Positions 25,029 through 33,781 of a DNA stretch of 64,000 bases are shown piece after piece. Source of the DNA: JOPF133 sp052144935 (lineage in GTDB: Bacteria > Acidobacteriota > Terriglobia > Bryobacterales > Bryobacteraceae); assembly GCA_052144935.1 (NCBI GenBank), contig JBKQPR010000254.1, forward strand, positions 3,074 to 67,073, written 5' to 3'. A model generated the notes under the pieces. It was not told where the DNA came from. It searched no databases and saw nothing but the letters and a program-made list of their open reading frames with translations. Each line of letters opens with the position of its first letter. Position 1 is the stretch's first letter. The position numbers and the translations under genes were made by a program.

Positions 25029-25790
25029 ATGCAAGACAAGGTAGACAAAGTCATCCTGGTCTTCGGCGGGGCCGGTGGCATTGGCGCGCTGGTCAGCGCG
25101 CGACTTGCCTCGGGGGGCGCGCGGGTCGTCATCGCCGATCTGAACGCGGCCCAGGCCCAGGCGAAGGCCGTGGGCCTCGTTGCCGAGGGGGGACAGGCCA
25201 TCGGAGTCGCGTGCGACATCACCGATCCCGAGTTGTGTGAGTGCGCGGCGCAAGCTGCGGTCGATCGATTTGGCCAGCTCGATGGCGTAGTGAACTGCGC
25301 GGGTATCAGCAAGCCGCACGACTCCATCTCACTCGCGCCCGCGGACTGGGCGCGCATGGTGGACGTACAACTCAACGGCGCGTTCTACGTTGCGCAAGCG
25401 TGCGCCAGGCGCATGTGGACCGCGGGCGGTGCGATCGTGTTTATCAGCAGCATCAATGCCGAGGCCGCGTTCCCTCGCCGGGCTGCCTATTGCTCGGCCA
25501 AGGCCGGCGTGGCCATGCTCACGAAGGTGCTGGCCATTGAGTGGGCAGAGAAGCGCATACGCGTCAACGCCGTCGGCCCGGCCCATGTCGCCACCGAGAT
25601 GACGGAGCGCAACGTCGCGGCAGGCAATATAAACGAAGCGCAGATCAAGGCCCGCATCCCGCTGGGCCGGCTGGCCCAACCCGCCGACGTGGCCGACGCC
25701 GTGTCCTTCCTGCTGAGCGAGCAAGCCAGCTTTATTACGGGACACTCGCTGTATGTGGACGGCGGCTGGCTCGCCTACGGATACTTCTGA
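25029..25790 (+). CDS. Short-chain dehydrogenase/reductase
   Basis: Classical SDR of 253 residues from ATG 25029 (an in-frame GTT/TTA-region start at 25005 adds 8 unlikely residues). The Rossmann motif is VFGGAGGIGALV, with Asp in ADLNAAQ suggesting NAD preference. The structural motif is NCAGIS. The catalytic Ser is in FISSINAEAA, and the YxxxK pair is YCSAK. The C-terminus DGGWLAYGYF fits the family. The substrate is not determinable. No partner genes downstream; decayed sequence follows. Confidence 0.92.
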   Translation: MQDKVDKVILVFGGAGGIGALVSARLASGGARVVIADLNAAQAQAKAVGLVAEGGQAIGVACDITDPELCECAAQAAVDRFGQLDGVVNCAGISKPHDSISLAPADWARMVDVQLNGAFYVAQACARRMWTAGGAIVFISSINAEAAFPRRAAYCSAKAGVAMLTKVLAIEWAEKRIRVNAVGPAHVATEMTERNVAAGNINEAQIKARIPLGRLAQPADVADAVSFLLSEQASFITGHSLYVDGGWLAYGYF

Positions 25791-25861
25791 TCGGTTCACC
25801 CGGACTGACCTGATCGCCTCCGGAATCGAGCGAGGCCGGCAGTTTACGGCTTTAGCGGGGC

Positions 25862-26060
25862 GCTGATGGCAATGGCTTTTTCGCCTGATGGCGAGATGTT
25901 CCACTATCTGACGTTTCAACCGAACGGAGAAACTTCGTTTTCCCGCATCGAGGTGCACACGGGCAAATCGCAAACGATTGTAAGTCACCTCGATACGAGT
26001 CCGGGGCGGGGGCCCGATAGCTGTGTCGCCCGACGGCGAGCGCGCGTATCCGGCCCGCGA
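25862..26060 (+). pseudogene. Fragment of a TolB/WD40-like propeller gene
   Basis: Translation gives MAMAFSPDGEMFHYLTF, QPNGETSFSRIEVHTGKS and QTIVSHLDTSPG. Then, in a different frame from about 26010, it reads PIAVSPDGERAY. SPDGE-type blade turns appear on both sides of the frame change, so this is a frameshifted internal piece of a larger propeller or kinase-propeller gene, with neither end present. Confidence 0.6.
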
Positions 26061-26214
26061 GCGATGGTGTGCCGTATAGCCGAGAAAACCGCCATCTTCC
26101 CGATGCTCGATTCTCGCCTTCTGACGATTCAGGTCACCTGCCCTACACACGTTCAGGTGGGAGGATCACCGTGTCAAGACCCTCCGTGCCAACATTGATG
26201 AGACAGTTCTCCTG

Positions 26215-26600
26215 GTCGTAATTACTGATCAGGGCGAGGATACCATGCCGCTGCGGTCGAAACGCCGCGCCAACTCCTCCAGCGAGTAGCCAAAACTCCA
26301 TCTCTGCCAACAGCCAACCTTGTTCCAGCGCGCTTTCCCGCGGACTGAAGCGCAGTGTCCGGTCCAACAACAGAGCTTCGGCTTCGCTCGTCGCCCAGAC
26401 GGTGGCCTCGACCGTGTCCCGACCCAGTTGCTGGAGCGCCGCGATGCGCTTATGGCCGTCGATCACCAGATAGCGGTCGCCGTGATCCGGGCAGCGGATG
26501 GGCGTCGGCTGGCCGGACTCAGCCGGGGACGCCATCAGGAGCCGCTGGAGGCGCGGTTGGCGGACTCAGAGGTGTTCCCAGCGCCGGTCGAGTCGGCCGC
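26215..26600 (-). pseudogene. Broken ParB-like nuclease-domain gene
   Basis: The minus strand encodes RYLVIDGHKRIAALQQLGRD and SALEQGWLLAEME, the ParB/sulfiredoxin core with DGxxR. The frame then shifts by one base near 26297, after which the neighbouring frame reads FGYSLEELARRFDRS, the expected ParB helix-turn-helix continuation, before stopping. Upstream, VRQPRLQRLL is preceded in frame by a TGA. At least two disabling changes and missing ends show it is dead. Such ParB-like genes travel with transposons in this group. Confidence 0.7.
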
Positions 26601-26951
26601 TCGCACCCTCAGCGCCCGACGGCTGCACGCCGACAGATCGGTTCGCACCAACGGCCCATAAGGAAAAGATCGCTGCCAAATGGGGGGCTTGATAGGAGGA
26701 TAGGGCAACGCAGGGATGCGACCCGAGCGCCGAATCAAGCCCGGAGTGGATGGCGGCCTTCGGCCGCCTCCTGGTTAGCCCGCTCCCCCAATCTAAGGAC
26801 AGGCCAAATTCCGTCCAACCAGAGGTTTCACAATTTCAGAAAGGAGGGTCCCGCAGGACCGGTCGTTTATCCAGCTCTTCAGGCTCATCCTTCAATGAGA
26901 ATATGCTCGGTGACGGTGCGGTGGCCGGCAGCACCGAAACTCGCGCCAGTC
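26601..26951. other. Remainder of graveyard tract, no gene
   Basis: About 350 bases with open frames on both strands but no recognisable domains. It lies between the broken ParB gene and the glycosyltransferase stop and is probably more eroded mobile DNA. Confidence 0.35.
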
Positions 26952-28124
26952 TTACCGTTCCACGCTTCCGGGAGTTACCGGCACCAGCACGCCGTCGCGG
27001 ATGTAGTAATCGCTCCCGCGCCAGCGCACACTGCGCCGGGCGAAGCTGGCCAGCCAGATGGCGAAGGCCACCGCGTCCCACGGCGCGATCATCCAGGCGC
27101 GCTTCCAGAAGTTGGGCTGCCGCAGTCCGCGGTGAAACAGCCCCGTGATCGCCATGCGCAGGGCCAGGTACACACCCAGATAGCCCGCCGCCACCGCCAC
27201 CGTGGGGTGCACCGCAATGGCTGCCAGCGACCACGGAAGGCCCTGCGTGAGCAGCAGCCCCAGATGTCCCCAGGGCCGCATGTGGCGCATCACCACGATC
27301 CAGCGCAGGCGCTTGTGGATCAGCTCCCGCAAGGAGTGGTAATCGGCCACCGTCGCCACGGGATAGGGCAGAAGCTCCACCTCGTAGCCCTGGTCTGCAA
27401 TCAGCCGACCCACCAGCAAGTCGTCCGCCGGCCGGTTCTCGATGGCCGCATAGCCGCCGAAACCCGCCAGCCGCGTACGCGTGGTGGCGATGGTGGGACC
27501 GAGCGCGAACTTAATACCATCCAACTGCCAGGCCACCACGATGCCGGGATAAAAGTCGGACATCATGCCCACCGATTGCAGCCGGTCTACGAAGTTCCCG
27601 TCCTCGGCCGGAACGTAAAAGCAGGTAACCGCGCCTACCTTCGGGTCCGCCAGGGGCGCCACCACCGAGCGCAGATAGTCGGGGCGGGCGCGCACATCGC
27701 TGTCGCTGATGACCACGTACTCGTGCCGGGCCTCACTTACCAGGCGCGCCAACTTGGCGACTTTGTCGTTGGTGGCGCGGCGGCCGGCGCCGAACAACAC
27801 GCGAATGCGGCGCTCCGGAAAATCGCGGGCCAGCCGCTCGATGGCCGGAAGCGCCGGATCGTCTTCGTCGGCGCAAAAGACCACTTCGTACTCGGGATAG
27901 TCCTGGCGGCAGAAGCTGGCGAAATTTTCGTAGGCGTCCGGGTCCAGACCGCGAATCGGCTTCAGAATACTCACTGGCGGCGTAAATTCCCGGAGCGCGC
28001 CCGTGCGGTTGGCCTGGCGGCCGAAGAAGCGAAGGCAACTGTAAATGGCGATGCCATAGTAGACGAATGGAATGGCAGCCACTGCCAGGAACAGCACGGT
28101 GAGTGGGGCGGGCGACGTGGGCAT
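26952..28124 (-). CDS. Membrane glycosyltransferase, HpnI/ceramide-glucosyltransferase-like (GT2/GT21)
   Basis: A 390-residue inner-membrane glycosyltransferase. Start ATG 28124 is directly preceded by GGAGGAAG, better than the upstream ATG at 28175. One N-terminal transmembrane helix precedes the GT-A domain with SILKPIRGLD, VISDSDVRA (DxD-type), ENRPADDLLVG (catalytic Asp) and HKRLRWIV (the [RQ]xxRW motif). Two or three C-terminal helices follow. This is the pattern of HpnI and ceramide glucosyltransferases, so a hopanoid or sphingolipid head group is a likely acceptor. No other hpn genes are in view. Divergent from asparagine synthetase. Confidence 0.85.
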   Translation of the reverse strand: MPTSPAPLTVLFLAVAAIPFVYYGIAIYSCLRFFGRQANRTGALREFTPPVSILKPIRGLDPDAYENFASFCRQDYPEYEVVFCADEDDPALPAIERLARDFPERRIRVLFGAGRRATNDKVAKLARLVSEARHEYVVISDSDVRARPDYLRSVVAPLADPKVGAVTCFYVPAEDGNFVDRLQSVGMMSDFYPGIVVAWQLDGIKFALGPTIATTRTRLAGFGGYAAIENRPADDLLVGRLIADQGYEVELLPYPVATVADYHSLRELIHKRLRWIVVMRHMRPWGHLGLLLTQGLPWSLAAIAVHPTVAVAAGYLGVYLALRMAITGLFHRGLRQPNFWKRAWMIAPWDAVAFAIWLASFARRSVRWRGSDYYIRDGVLVPVTPGSVER

Positions 28125-28330
28125 CTTCCTCCGTGATTTCCCAAACCTCGGGGCCGCTTGTTTGGACGCTCTCAACAGGCTTCCGCGTTACACCCCGGTT
28201 TGGTGTCAGGCTCGGGCGGGCCGGCAAACCGCGAGTTAACGTCCTCCCACCTGCGGATTTAGCTCTAAAGAACTAGTTTTGGACAGGCAGGCCCGTGCTA
28301 AATTTAAGGCTCCAGATGCCCGAGCGGTAA

Positions 28331-28395
28331 CCGGCGAATTCTCAGAGGCACGCCGGCTGCGGATGCCACAGAGGGCAAGCGGTCGCGCTTTGCCC
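28331..28395 (+). promoter_or_regulatory. Structured leader with two hairpins before the asparagine synthetase TTG start
   Basis: Hairpin 1: CCGGCG (28331-28336) pairs perfectly with CGCCGG (28351-28356). Hairpin 2: GGGCAAGCG (28373-28381), loop GTCG, then CGCTTTGCCC (28386-28395) with one bulged T. Hairpin 2 ends 13 bases before the TTG start. It fills the space where a ribosome site would be, and no good site is visible. I do not recognise a known riboswitch class. Confidence 0.45.
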
Positions 28396-28408
28396 GGGAT
28401 CATCGACC

Positions 28409-30322
28409 TTGTGCGGAATTGCCGGTTTTACCCATCGTAGAACGATCCCCGACCCCAGCCGCATACGCAATGCGGTTGAATGTCTCATCCACCGGGGACC
28501 CGACCATCAAGGCGTTTACGAAACTCCCACGGCTTCCGTAGGCGCTGCCCGCCTGAAGATCGTCGATCTGGAATCCGGGGATCAGCCCCTGGTCTCGCCC
28601 GACGGGGCGACCACGATTGCCTTTAACGGCGAAGTCTATAACCACGCCGAGTTGCGCGGAGAGCTGGAACGGCGCGGCCACCACTTTCGCACCCGCACCG
28701 ACACCGAAACCGTTCTGGCGGCATACCTGGAGTGGGACACCGGTTGTTTCGCCCGTCTTCGCGGCATGTTCGCGGTGGCGTTTTGGACCGAATCCAGGCG
28801 CCGTCTGGTGCTGGCGCGCGACCGCCTGGGCATCAAGCCGCTCTACACCGCCCACCATCGCGGCGAACTGTACTTCGGTTCCGAAATCAAGGCCATTTTC
28901 GCGCACCCGGAAATCGAGCGGCGCCTGTCTTTGGCGGGGTTGGATTGTTATCTCTCGCTGAACTATGTGCCGTGCCCCTGGACGCTCGCCGAAGGAGTGG
29001 AAAAGCTGCCGCCCGCGCATTGGCTGGAATGGCGCGACGGAGTGGTGCGTTCGGAGGCCTACTGGCGCCTGCCCGATGCTCCGCAGCCGTTCTGGACCCT
29101 GGATGCCGCCCGGTGCGAGCTCGATAGCCTGCTCAAGCAATCCATGCGGGAGCACCTGTTGTCGGATGTTCCCCTGGGCGTGTGGCTGAGCGGAGGGATC
29201 GATTCGTCCGCCATTCTGCACTACGCCGCCAGCGCCGCCAGCGGGCCGCTGAAGACCTTCTCGATTTCCTTCGCCGGGCGCAGTTTCGACGAATCGGCGT
29301 ACATCCGCCAAATGGTCTCCGTCTACGGCACCCAGCACCAGCAGCTCGATCTGAACCCGCAGCTCGACCTGCCGGGCGCCATCCAGGAGTTCGCATACTA
29401 CTTCGACGAGCCGGTGGCCGACGCGGGCGCGCTGCCGGTGTGGTATCTCTCGCGGATGACGCGCCCGAGCGCCACCGTGGCGCTCAGCGGCGAGGGCGCC
29501 GACGAGCTGTTTGGCGGCTACCTGACTTACCGCGCCGACGAGCTGGCCCGCGCCGCCGGACGATGCCCGCGCGCACTGCTCTGGCTGGCGCTGCGGGCGG
29601 CGGCCTCGTGGCCGGTCTCCGACGAAAAGATCGGCTTCGAATACATGTTGAAGCGCTTCCTGGAAGGCTGCCAGTTGCCGCAGGAAGAAGCCCACGTCTA
29701 CTGGAACGGCGCCTTCAGCGGCGCGGAGAAACGGTCGATCGCCCGGCCGCTGCCCGGCGCGCTCCGCCGCGTCCTGGCGGAACTCGCCGCGGCCGGCCCC
29801 AGCCTGCCCGCCTGGCTCCACTTCGACCAGCAGTATTATCTGCCCGACGACATCCTGGCCAAGACCGACCGCATGAGCATGGCGCACTCGGTGGAAGTGC
29901 GGCCGCCCTATCTGGATCATCGCATCGTCGAATTCGCGGCCGCGCTTCCGGAGGACCTCAAGATCCGCGGCACGCACCAGAAGATCGTGCTCAAGGAGTT
30001 GATGAAGAACAAACTGCCTCCCGCGATCCTGCGGCACAAGAAAACCGGCTTCGATATTCCGGCGCACGAGTGGCTGCGCGGCCCTCTGCGGCCTCTCCTG
30101 GTGGAGACGCTGGAAGCCGGCGCGGCCGAACACGCGGACCTGTTTCATCCGCCCGCCATCCACAGCCTTTTGCGCCGCCACCTGGAACGGCGCGCCAACC
30201 TGGGCTATCAGCTTTGGGGCCTGATGGTACTATTTCTGTGGATGAAACGATGGCGTATCCAGACGATTCCCACACGCGAAGCGGGCCTAGAGACAACTCC
30301 CAATATCTTCACTTCGGTCTGA
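28409..30322 (+). CDS. asnB: Asparagine synthase (glutamine-hydrolysing) / exosortase-type amidotransferase
   Basis: Class II amidotransferase of 637 residues. It starts with TTG so that the obligate nucleophile Cys is residue 2 (MCGIAGF); any other start would lose catalysis. The glutaminase domain has HRGPDHQG and IAFNGEVYNH. The synthetase domain has the ATP PP-loop LSGGIDSS near residue 262 and the family segment GEGADELFGGY. It closely resembles amidotransferases of exosortase/exopolysaccharide loci, so it may amidate a sugar acid rather than make free asparagine. The 3' end overlaps the GT39 gene by 73 bases. Confidence 0.92.
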   Translation: MCGIAGFTHRRTIPDPSRIRNAVECLIHRGPDHQGVYETPTASVGAARLKIVDLESGDQPLVSPDGATTIAFNGEVYNHAELRGELERRGHHFRTRTDTETVLAAYLEWDTGCFARLRGMFAVAFWTESRRRLVLARDRLGIKPLYTAHHRGELYFGSEIKAIFAHPEIERRLSLAGLDCYLSLNYVPCPWTLAEGVEKLPPAHWLEWRDGVVRSEAYWRLPDAPQPFWTLDAARCELDSLLKQSMREHLLSDVPLGVWLSGGIDSSAILHYAASAASGPLKTFSISFAGRSFDESAYIRQMVSVYGTQHQQLDLNPQLDLPGAIQEFAYYFDEPVADAGALPVWYLSRMTRPSATVALSGEGADELFGGYLTYRADELARAAGRCPRALLWLALRAAASWPVSDEKIGFEYMLKRFLEGCQLPQEEAHVYWNGAFSGAEKRSIARPLPGALRRVLAELAAAGPSLPAWLHFDQQYYLPDDILAKTDRMSMAHSVEVRPPYLDHRIVEFAAALPEDLKIRGTHQKIVLKELMKNKLPPAILRHKKTGFDIPAHEWLRGPLRPLLVETLEAGAAEHADLFHPPAIHSLLRRHLERRANLGYQLWGLMVLFLWMKRWRIQTIPTREAGLETTPNIFTSV

Positions 30323-32085
30323 TCGTCCTGCTGTTCGCAGGCGCGGTCTATCTCGGCTGTATTCTTTCTCCCCCGTCCCTGATGGATGACGTGGATGCCG
30401 TGCAGGCGCAGATCGCGCGCAACATGCTGACCTCGGGCGATTGGGTGACCGCGCGCATCGACGGAGTAGCCTATCTGGAGAAAGCGCCGCTCATCTATTG
30501 GGCCATCGCCCTGTGCTACAAACTCTTCGGCGTTTCCGATTGGGTCGCGCGCATCCCCGTGGCGCTTTCCACGATGGCGCTGTGCTGGCTGACCGCGGCA
30601 TTCGGCGCATGGGCCTTCGGCAGGCGCGCGGGCTTGTATGCCGGCCTGTGCCTGTCCACCTGTGTGGGCCTGTTTTTGTTCACCCGCGTCCTGATTCCCG
30701 ACGTGATGGTCACCGCCACGGTGGCGCTGGCGATGTGGGCGTTTCTGCGCGCTCTGGATCAGGACGAACCGCGCCCGCGACTGTGGGCCTTCCTGCTGGC
30801 CGCCAGCCTGGGAACGGGCCTGCTGCTGAAGAGCGCCGTGGGCGTGCTGTTCCCCGTGGCGGCCGCCCTGCTGTATCTGTTCATCACCGGACAACTATTT
30901 TCGCGCAAGGCATGGCGCCGCCTGCATCCCTGGACCGGTCTGGCGGTTATCCTCCTGATCGCCGCGCCCTGGCACGTGCTGGCCACTTTGCGCAACCCGC
31001 CGTACTTCGATTTCGCCTTTCGCAGCGTCCCCGGCGAGTACCACGGATTCCTGTGGTTCTTCTTCATGAACGAGCAGGTGCTGCGCTTCCTCAATTTGCG
31101 CTACCCGCACGATTACAACACCGTGCCGCGTCTTTATTTCTGGCTGTTCCACCTAGCCTGGCTGTTCCCCTGGAGCGTCTACTTTCCGTCCGTGTTCAAG
31201 CTAGGGTTCCGGCCGGTGGACCGCGCCGGGCGCACGCGTCTGCTGGCCCTCTGCTGGACCGGCTTCCTGCTGGTCTTCTTCACCTTCTCCACCACCCAGG
31301 AGTACTACTCGATGCCCTGTTATCCGGCCTTGGCGTTGCTGCTCGGCTCGGCCATGACGGTGGAGGGCCGCTGGCTGCGCTTCGGAACCCGTCTGCTCTC
31401 GGCCATCGCGGGACTGGCCGGCGTAGCGGCGCTGATCCTGTGGTTCCTGGTGCGCCACCTCCCCACCCCCGGCGATATCTCCGAGGCGCTGTCGCAGCAC
31501 CCCAGCGCCTACACGCTTTCGCTCGGCCACCTCGAGGACCTGACCATCGACTCGCTGGCCTATCTGCGGCTGCCGCTGGCGCTGGCCGGCATCGCCTTCC
31601 TGGCGGGATCGCTCGGAACCATGCGGGCCGTGGGCCAGCGCGCCTATCTGGCCCTCGCGGTGATGCTGGTGCTCTTCTTCCAGGCCGCCCGCCTGGCCAT
31701 GGTGGGTTTCGATCCCTACCTGTCGTCGCGCCCGCTGGCCGAAGCGCTGCTCCACGCGCCCGAAGGCCGTCTGATTGTGGATCACCACTACTACACCTTT
31801 TCTTCGGTCTTCTTCTACACCAACCGCACGGCCCTGCTGCTCAACGGCCGCTTCAACAACCTGGTCTACGGGTCGTACGCCCCCGGCGCTCCGGATATTT
31901 TCATCGACGACGCGCAGTGGCGCGACATGTGGCTGGCGCCGGACCGCTGTTACTTAGTCGCCAAACAGGACCAGATGCAACGCCTGGAGAAGTTAGTGGG
32001 CCACGAGGTCTTGCATGTGGTGCTGCTAAGCGGCGGGAAGATGTTGGTTACGAATCGGGCGATGGAGGGTGCGGCCCACTTGTGA
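30250..32085 (+). CDS. GT39/ArnT-like membrane glycosyltransferase
   Basis: A 611-residue polytopic protein with about 12 transmembrane helices. The first periplasmic loop has the ArnT/PMT pattern: DDVDAVQAQIARNMLTSGDW with acidic residues that hold the metal/polyprenyl phosphate, then GVAYLEKAPLIYW. ATG 30250 lies inside the 3' end of asnB (73-base overlap), so the genes are coupled. It uses a polyprenyl-phosphate sugar to modify a lipid or protein on the outer face of the inner membrane. With the amidotransferase and the divergent GT2 gene it suggests a small glycolipid or surface-glycan cluster. Confidence 0.88.
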   Translation: MAYPDDSHTRSGPRDNSQYLHFGLIVLLFAGAVYLGCILSPPSLMDDVDAVQAQIARNMLTSGDWVTARIDGVAYLEKAPLIYWAIALCYKLFGVSDWVARIPVALSTMALCWLTAAFGAWAFGRRAGLYAGLCLSTCVGLFLFTRVLIPDVMVTATVALAMWAFLRALDQDEPRPRLWAFLLAASLGTGLLLKSAVGVLFPVAAALLYLFITGQLFSRKAWRRLHPWTGLAVILLIAAPWHVLATLRNPPYFDFAFRSVPGEYHGFLWFFFMNEQVLRFLNLRYPHDYNTVPRLYFWLFHLAWLFPWSVYFPSVFKLGFRPVDRAGRTRLLALCWTGFLLVFFTFSTTQEYYSMPCYPALALLLGSAMTVEGRWLRFGTRLLSAIAGLAGVAALILWFLVRHLPTPGDISEALSQHPSAYTLSLGHLEDLTIDSLAYLRLPLALAGIAFLAGSLGTMRAVGQRAYLALAVMLVLFFQAARLAMVGFDPYLSSRPLAEALLHAPEGRLIVDHHYYTFSSVFFYTNRTALLLNGRFNNLVYGSYAPGAPDIFIDDAQWRDMWLAPDRCYLVAKQDQMQRLEKLVGHEVLHVVLLSGGKMLVTNRAMEGAAHL

Positions 32086-32461
32086 TCGACGGTACGGCCC
32101 GCCGCGGAGAGCGGACCTCTTACGGATATCCAGCATTTCTCCTGGTCACGCGGACCGATACGCGCCGCTGCTAACAGCGTTATCAACCTGAGTGCGAAAA
32201 GTCTCAAGCAATCCTGGACTTCAGCGTACAGTTCGAGGAAGTCAGTCCGATCCGGGCTAAGATATTGACCGTGAGCGATGGTATTCCGGGCAGCGACCAA
32301 GCTCTCGTCGATCAGATTTTCCTTCGTAAATCACCCTGACGATGGGTCCCATCGCTTCAGAGTCGTCAATTTTGAACAGACGAGGCAGCGCCAAAGTGCT
32401 ATCGTCGGCCCTAGGTTGGACAAGTGGCCCTGGGCGGAACAGGGCAGGAAGGGGCAACTTC
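32086..32461. other. Gene-free tract after the GT39 gene
   Basis: No gene is supported. GC content is locally lower than in the surroundings. The right half is the leader of the small hypothetical gene at 32462. Confidence 0.4.
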
Positions 32462-32671
32462 ATGGATGTGACAAGAATCATTTTGCAGCTTCGCTTGGAG
32501 CGGCAACAGATCGAACAGGCCATCCGCTCCCTGGAGGAATTTAATCGGATTAGTACCGGGCCGAGAGTAGCGGGGGCACAATCCCCGCCGACAACAGGAG
32601 GGTCGCGGAACAGGACGATGGTTCGCAATGCGACGGGCCTGCCGTGTGCAGACGGGAAGAGTGCTGAGTGA
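32462..32671 (+). CDS. Small hypothetical protein with N-terminal coiled coil (69 residues)
   Basis: ATG 32462 follows AGGAAGGGG by eight bases, a strong ribosome site. The first 27 residues (DVTRIILQLRLERQQIEQAI, then RSLEEF) form an amphipathic, coiled-coil-like helix. The rest is polar and disordered (Gly, Ser, Thr, Arg). The frame is open upstream to 32342 but without a ribosome site. I recall similar short helical proteins with this opening in Acidobacteriota, of unknown function. Confidence 0.6.
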   Translation: MDVTRIILQLRLERQQIEQAIRSLEEFNRISTGPRVAGAQSPPTTGGSRNRTMVRNATGLPCADGKSAE

Positions 32672-32918
32672 ACACGGCCGTTAGAATGGCTCTGGTTCGG
32701 GTCGGGAAAAGTCCGGACGGGTGCCCCGATCCCTCAAGGGCGTGACCCGCACGTATCACTCCGGGTAGGGATGGGTTACGCGTTTTGTGTCTGGAGTCGG
32801 CGGCACAACGCGAAAGGTACTCGGATAAAAGGATTGCGTGGGCCTTTCGAGGCGGCCCACCGGAAGAGGAAGAGGCCGGAAGAGGCCCGGCCGCTTGTCG
32901 TTGCAGTACAATCGCCGT
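32672..32918. other. Intergenic tract, no gene
   Basis: About 250 bases with no coding signal. Purine-rich sequence (GGAAGAGGAAGAGGCCGGAAGAGG pattern near 32860-32885) precedes the dioxygenase start by 30-60 bases. Confidence 0.35.
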
Positions 32919-33698
32919 ATGACGGCGGAACAGGTTCGGCAGCTTCAAACTGACGGGGTTCTGGTCCTGCCGGGAGTGATGGATGCGGAGTGGCTGGAAG
33001 CTCTGCGCACCGCGGTGGCGAGGCAACTGGAAGTCGAAGGGGAGAACGCGGGGGCCGAGTTTCGCCAGGAGGAGCATGCCCAGCGACTGGCCAACCTGGT
33101 GGACAAAGGAGAGGTGTTCCGGCGGGTGATCCGCCATCCGGATCTGCTGCAGGCGGCCGAGGCGGTACTGGGGCCCGACTTCAAACTGGGCAGCCTGAAT
33201 TACCGCGGCGCCGATCCGCGATCGAACTCGGCACAGCCGCTGCACTGCGACATGGGAATGGTTGCGGATGCCAGGGGCAACGCGGTTTTCAATTCCATCT
33301 GGCTGCTGGACGATTTCACTCCCGAGAATGGGCCTACGCGGTACGTGCCCGGCTCCCATACCTGGGGAAAGCTTCCGCAGGAAGTGCTGAGCGACACGAA
33401 GGCGCCCCACCCCGGAGAGCGGCTGGTGCGGGGCGCCGCCGGCGACGTGATCCTGATGAATGCCCACCTATGGCATGGTGGAACGGCGAATCGCACGGAC
33501 TCGACGCGGCGGTCGCTGCACGCCTTTTTCGTGCGGGGCGATCAGCCGCAGCAGCAGTATCAGAAGCGATTGCTGCGCGCTGAGACGCAGGCGGCGCTAA
33601 GTCCGGTGCTGCGGCGGATTCTGGCGTTGGATGACCAGAGGAACGATGAGCTGAGTGCGCGCGGCAGCGGGCGGAGCGGGTTCTTGGGTAAGGGGTGA
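32919..33698 (+). CDS. Phytanoyl-CoA dioxygenase (PhyH) family protein
   Basis: Fe(II)/2-oxoglutarate dioxygenase of 259 residues from ATG 32919. The iron triad is His-x-Asp in LHCDMGMV (near residue 108) and the distal His in NAHLWHGG (near 186). The 2-oxoglutarate-binding Arg is in DSTRRSLHAFF. PGSHTWGK is the family's conserved PGSH. Substrates of bacterial PhyH proteins range from phosphonates to osmolyte precursors, so the reaction is open. Stand-alone gene, convergent with uxaC (83 bases). Confidence 0.87.
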   Translation: MTAEQVRQLQTDGVLVLPGVMDAEWLEALRTAVARQLEVEGENAGAEFRQEEHAQRLANLVDKGEVFRRVIRHPDLLQAAEAVLGPDFKLGSLNYRGADPRSNSAQPLHCDMGMVADARGNAVFNSIWLLDDFTPENGPTRYVPGSHTWGKLPQEVLSDTKAPHPGERLVRGAAGDVILMNAHLWHGGTANRTDSTRRSLHAFFVRGDQPQQQYQKRLLRAETQAALSPVLRRILALDDQRNDELSARGSGRSGFLGKG

Positions 33699-33781
33699 GA
33701 ACCACCCAACATCGATGCAATCCGCTATGTCTACGGTTTCAGATCGAGGGCGCCGCTTGACTTGCCCCGATGGAGCGGTTC

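Noticed and set aside
28400..30181. 593-codon minus-strand frame opposite asparagine synthetase
   Set aside because: Antisense shadow; no motif, while the plus strand has full catalytic motifs.
29182..30249. Upstream 356 codons of the GT39 frame
   Set aside because: They lie wholly inside asnB in another frame and read as Arg/Ala-rich noise; the GT39 protein begins at 30250.
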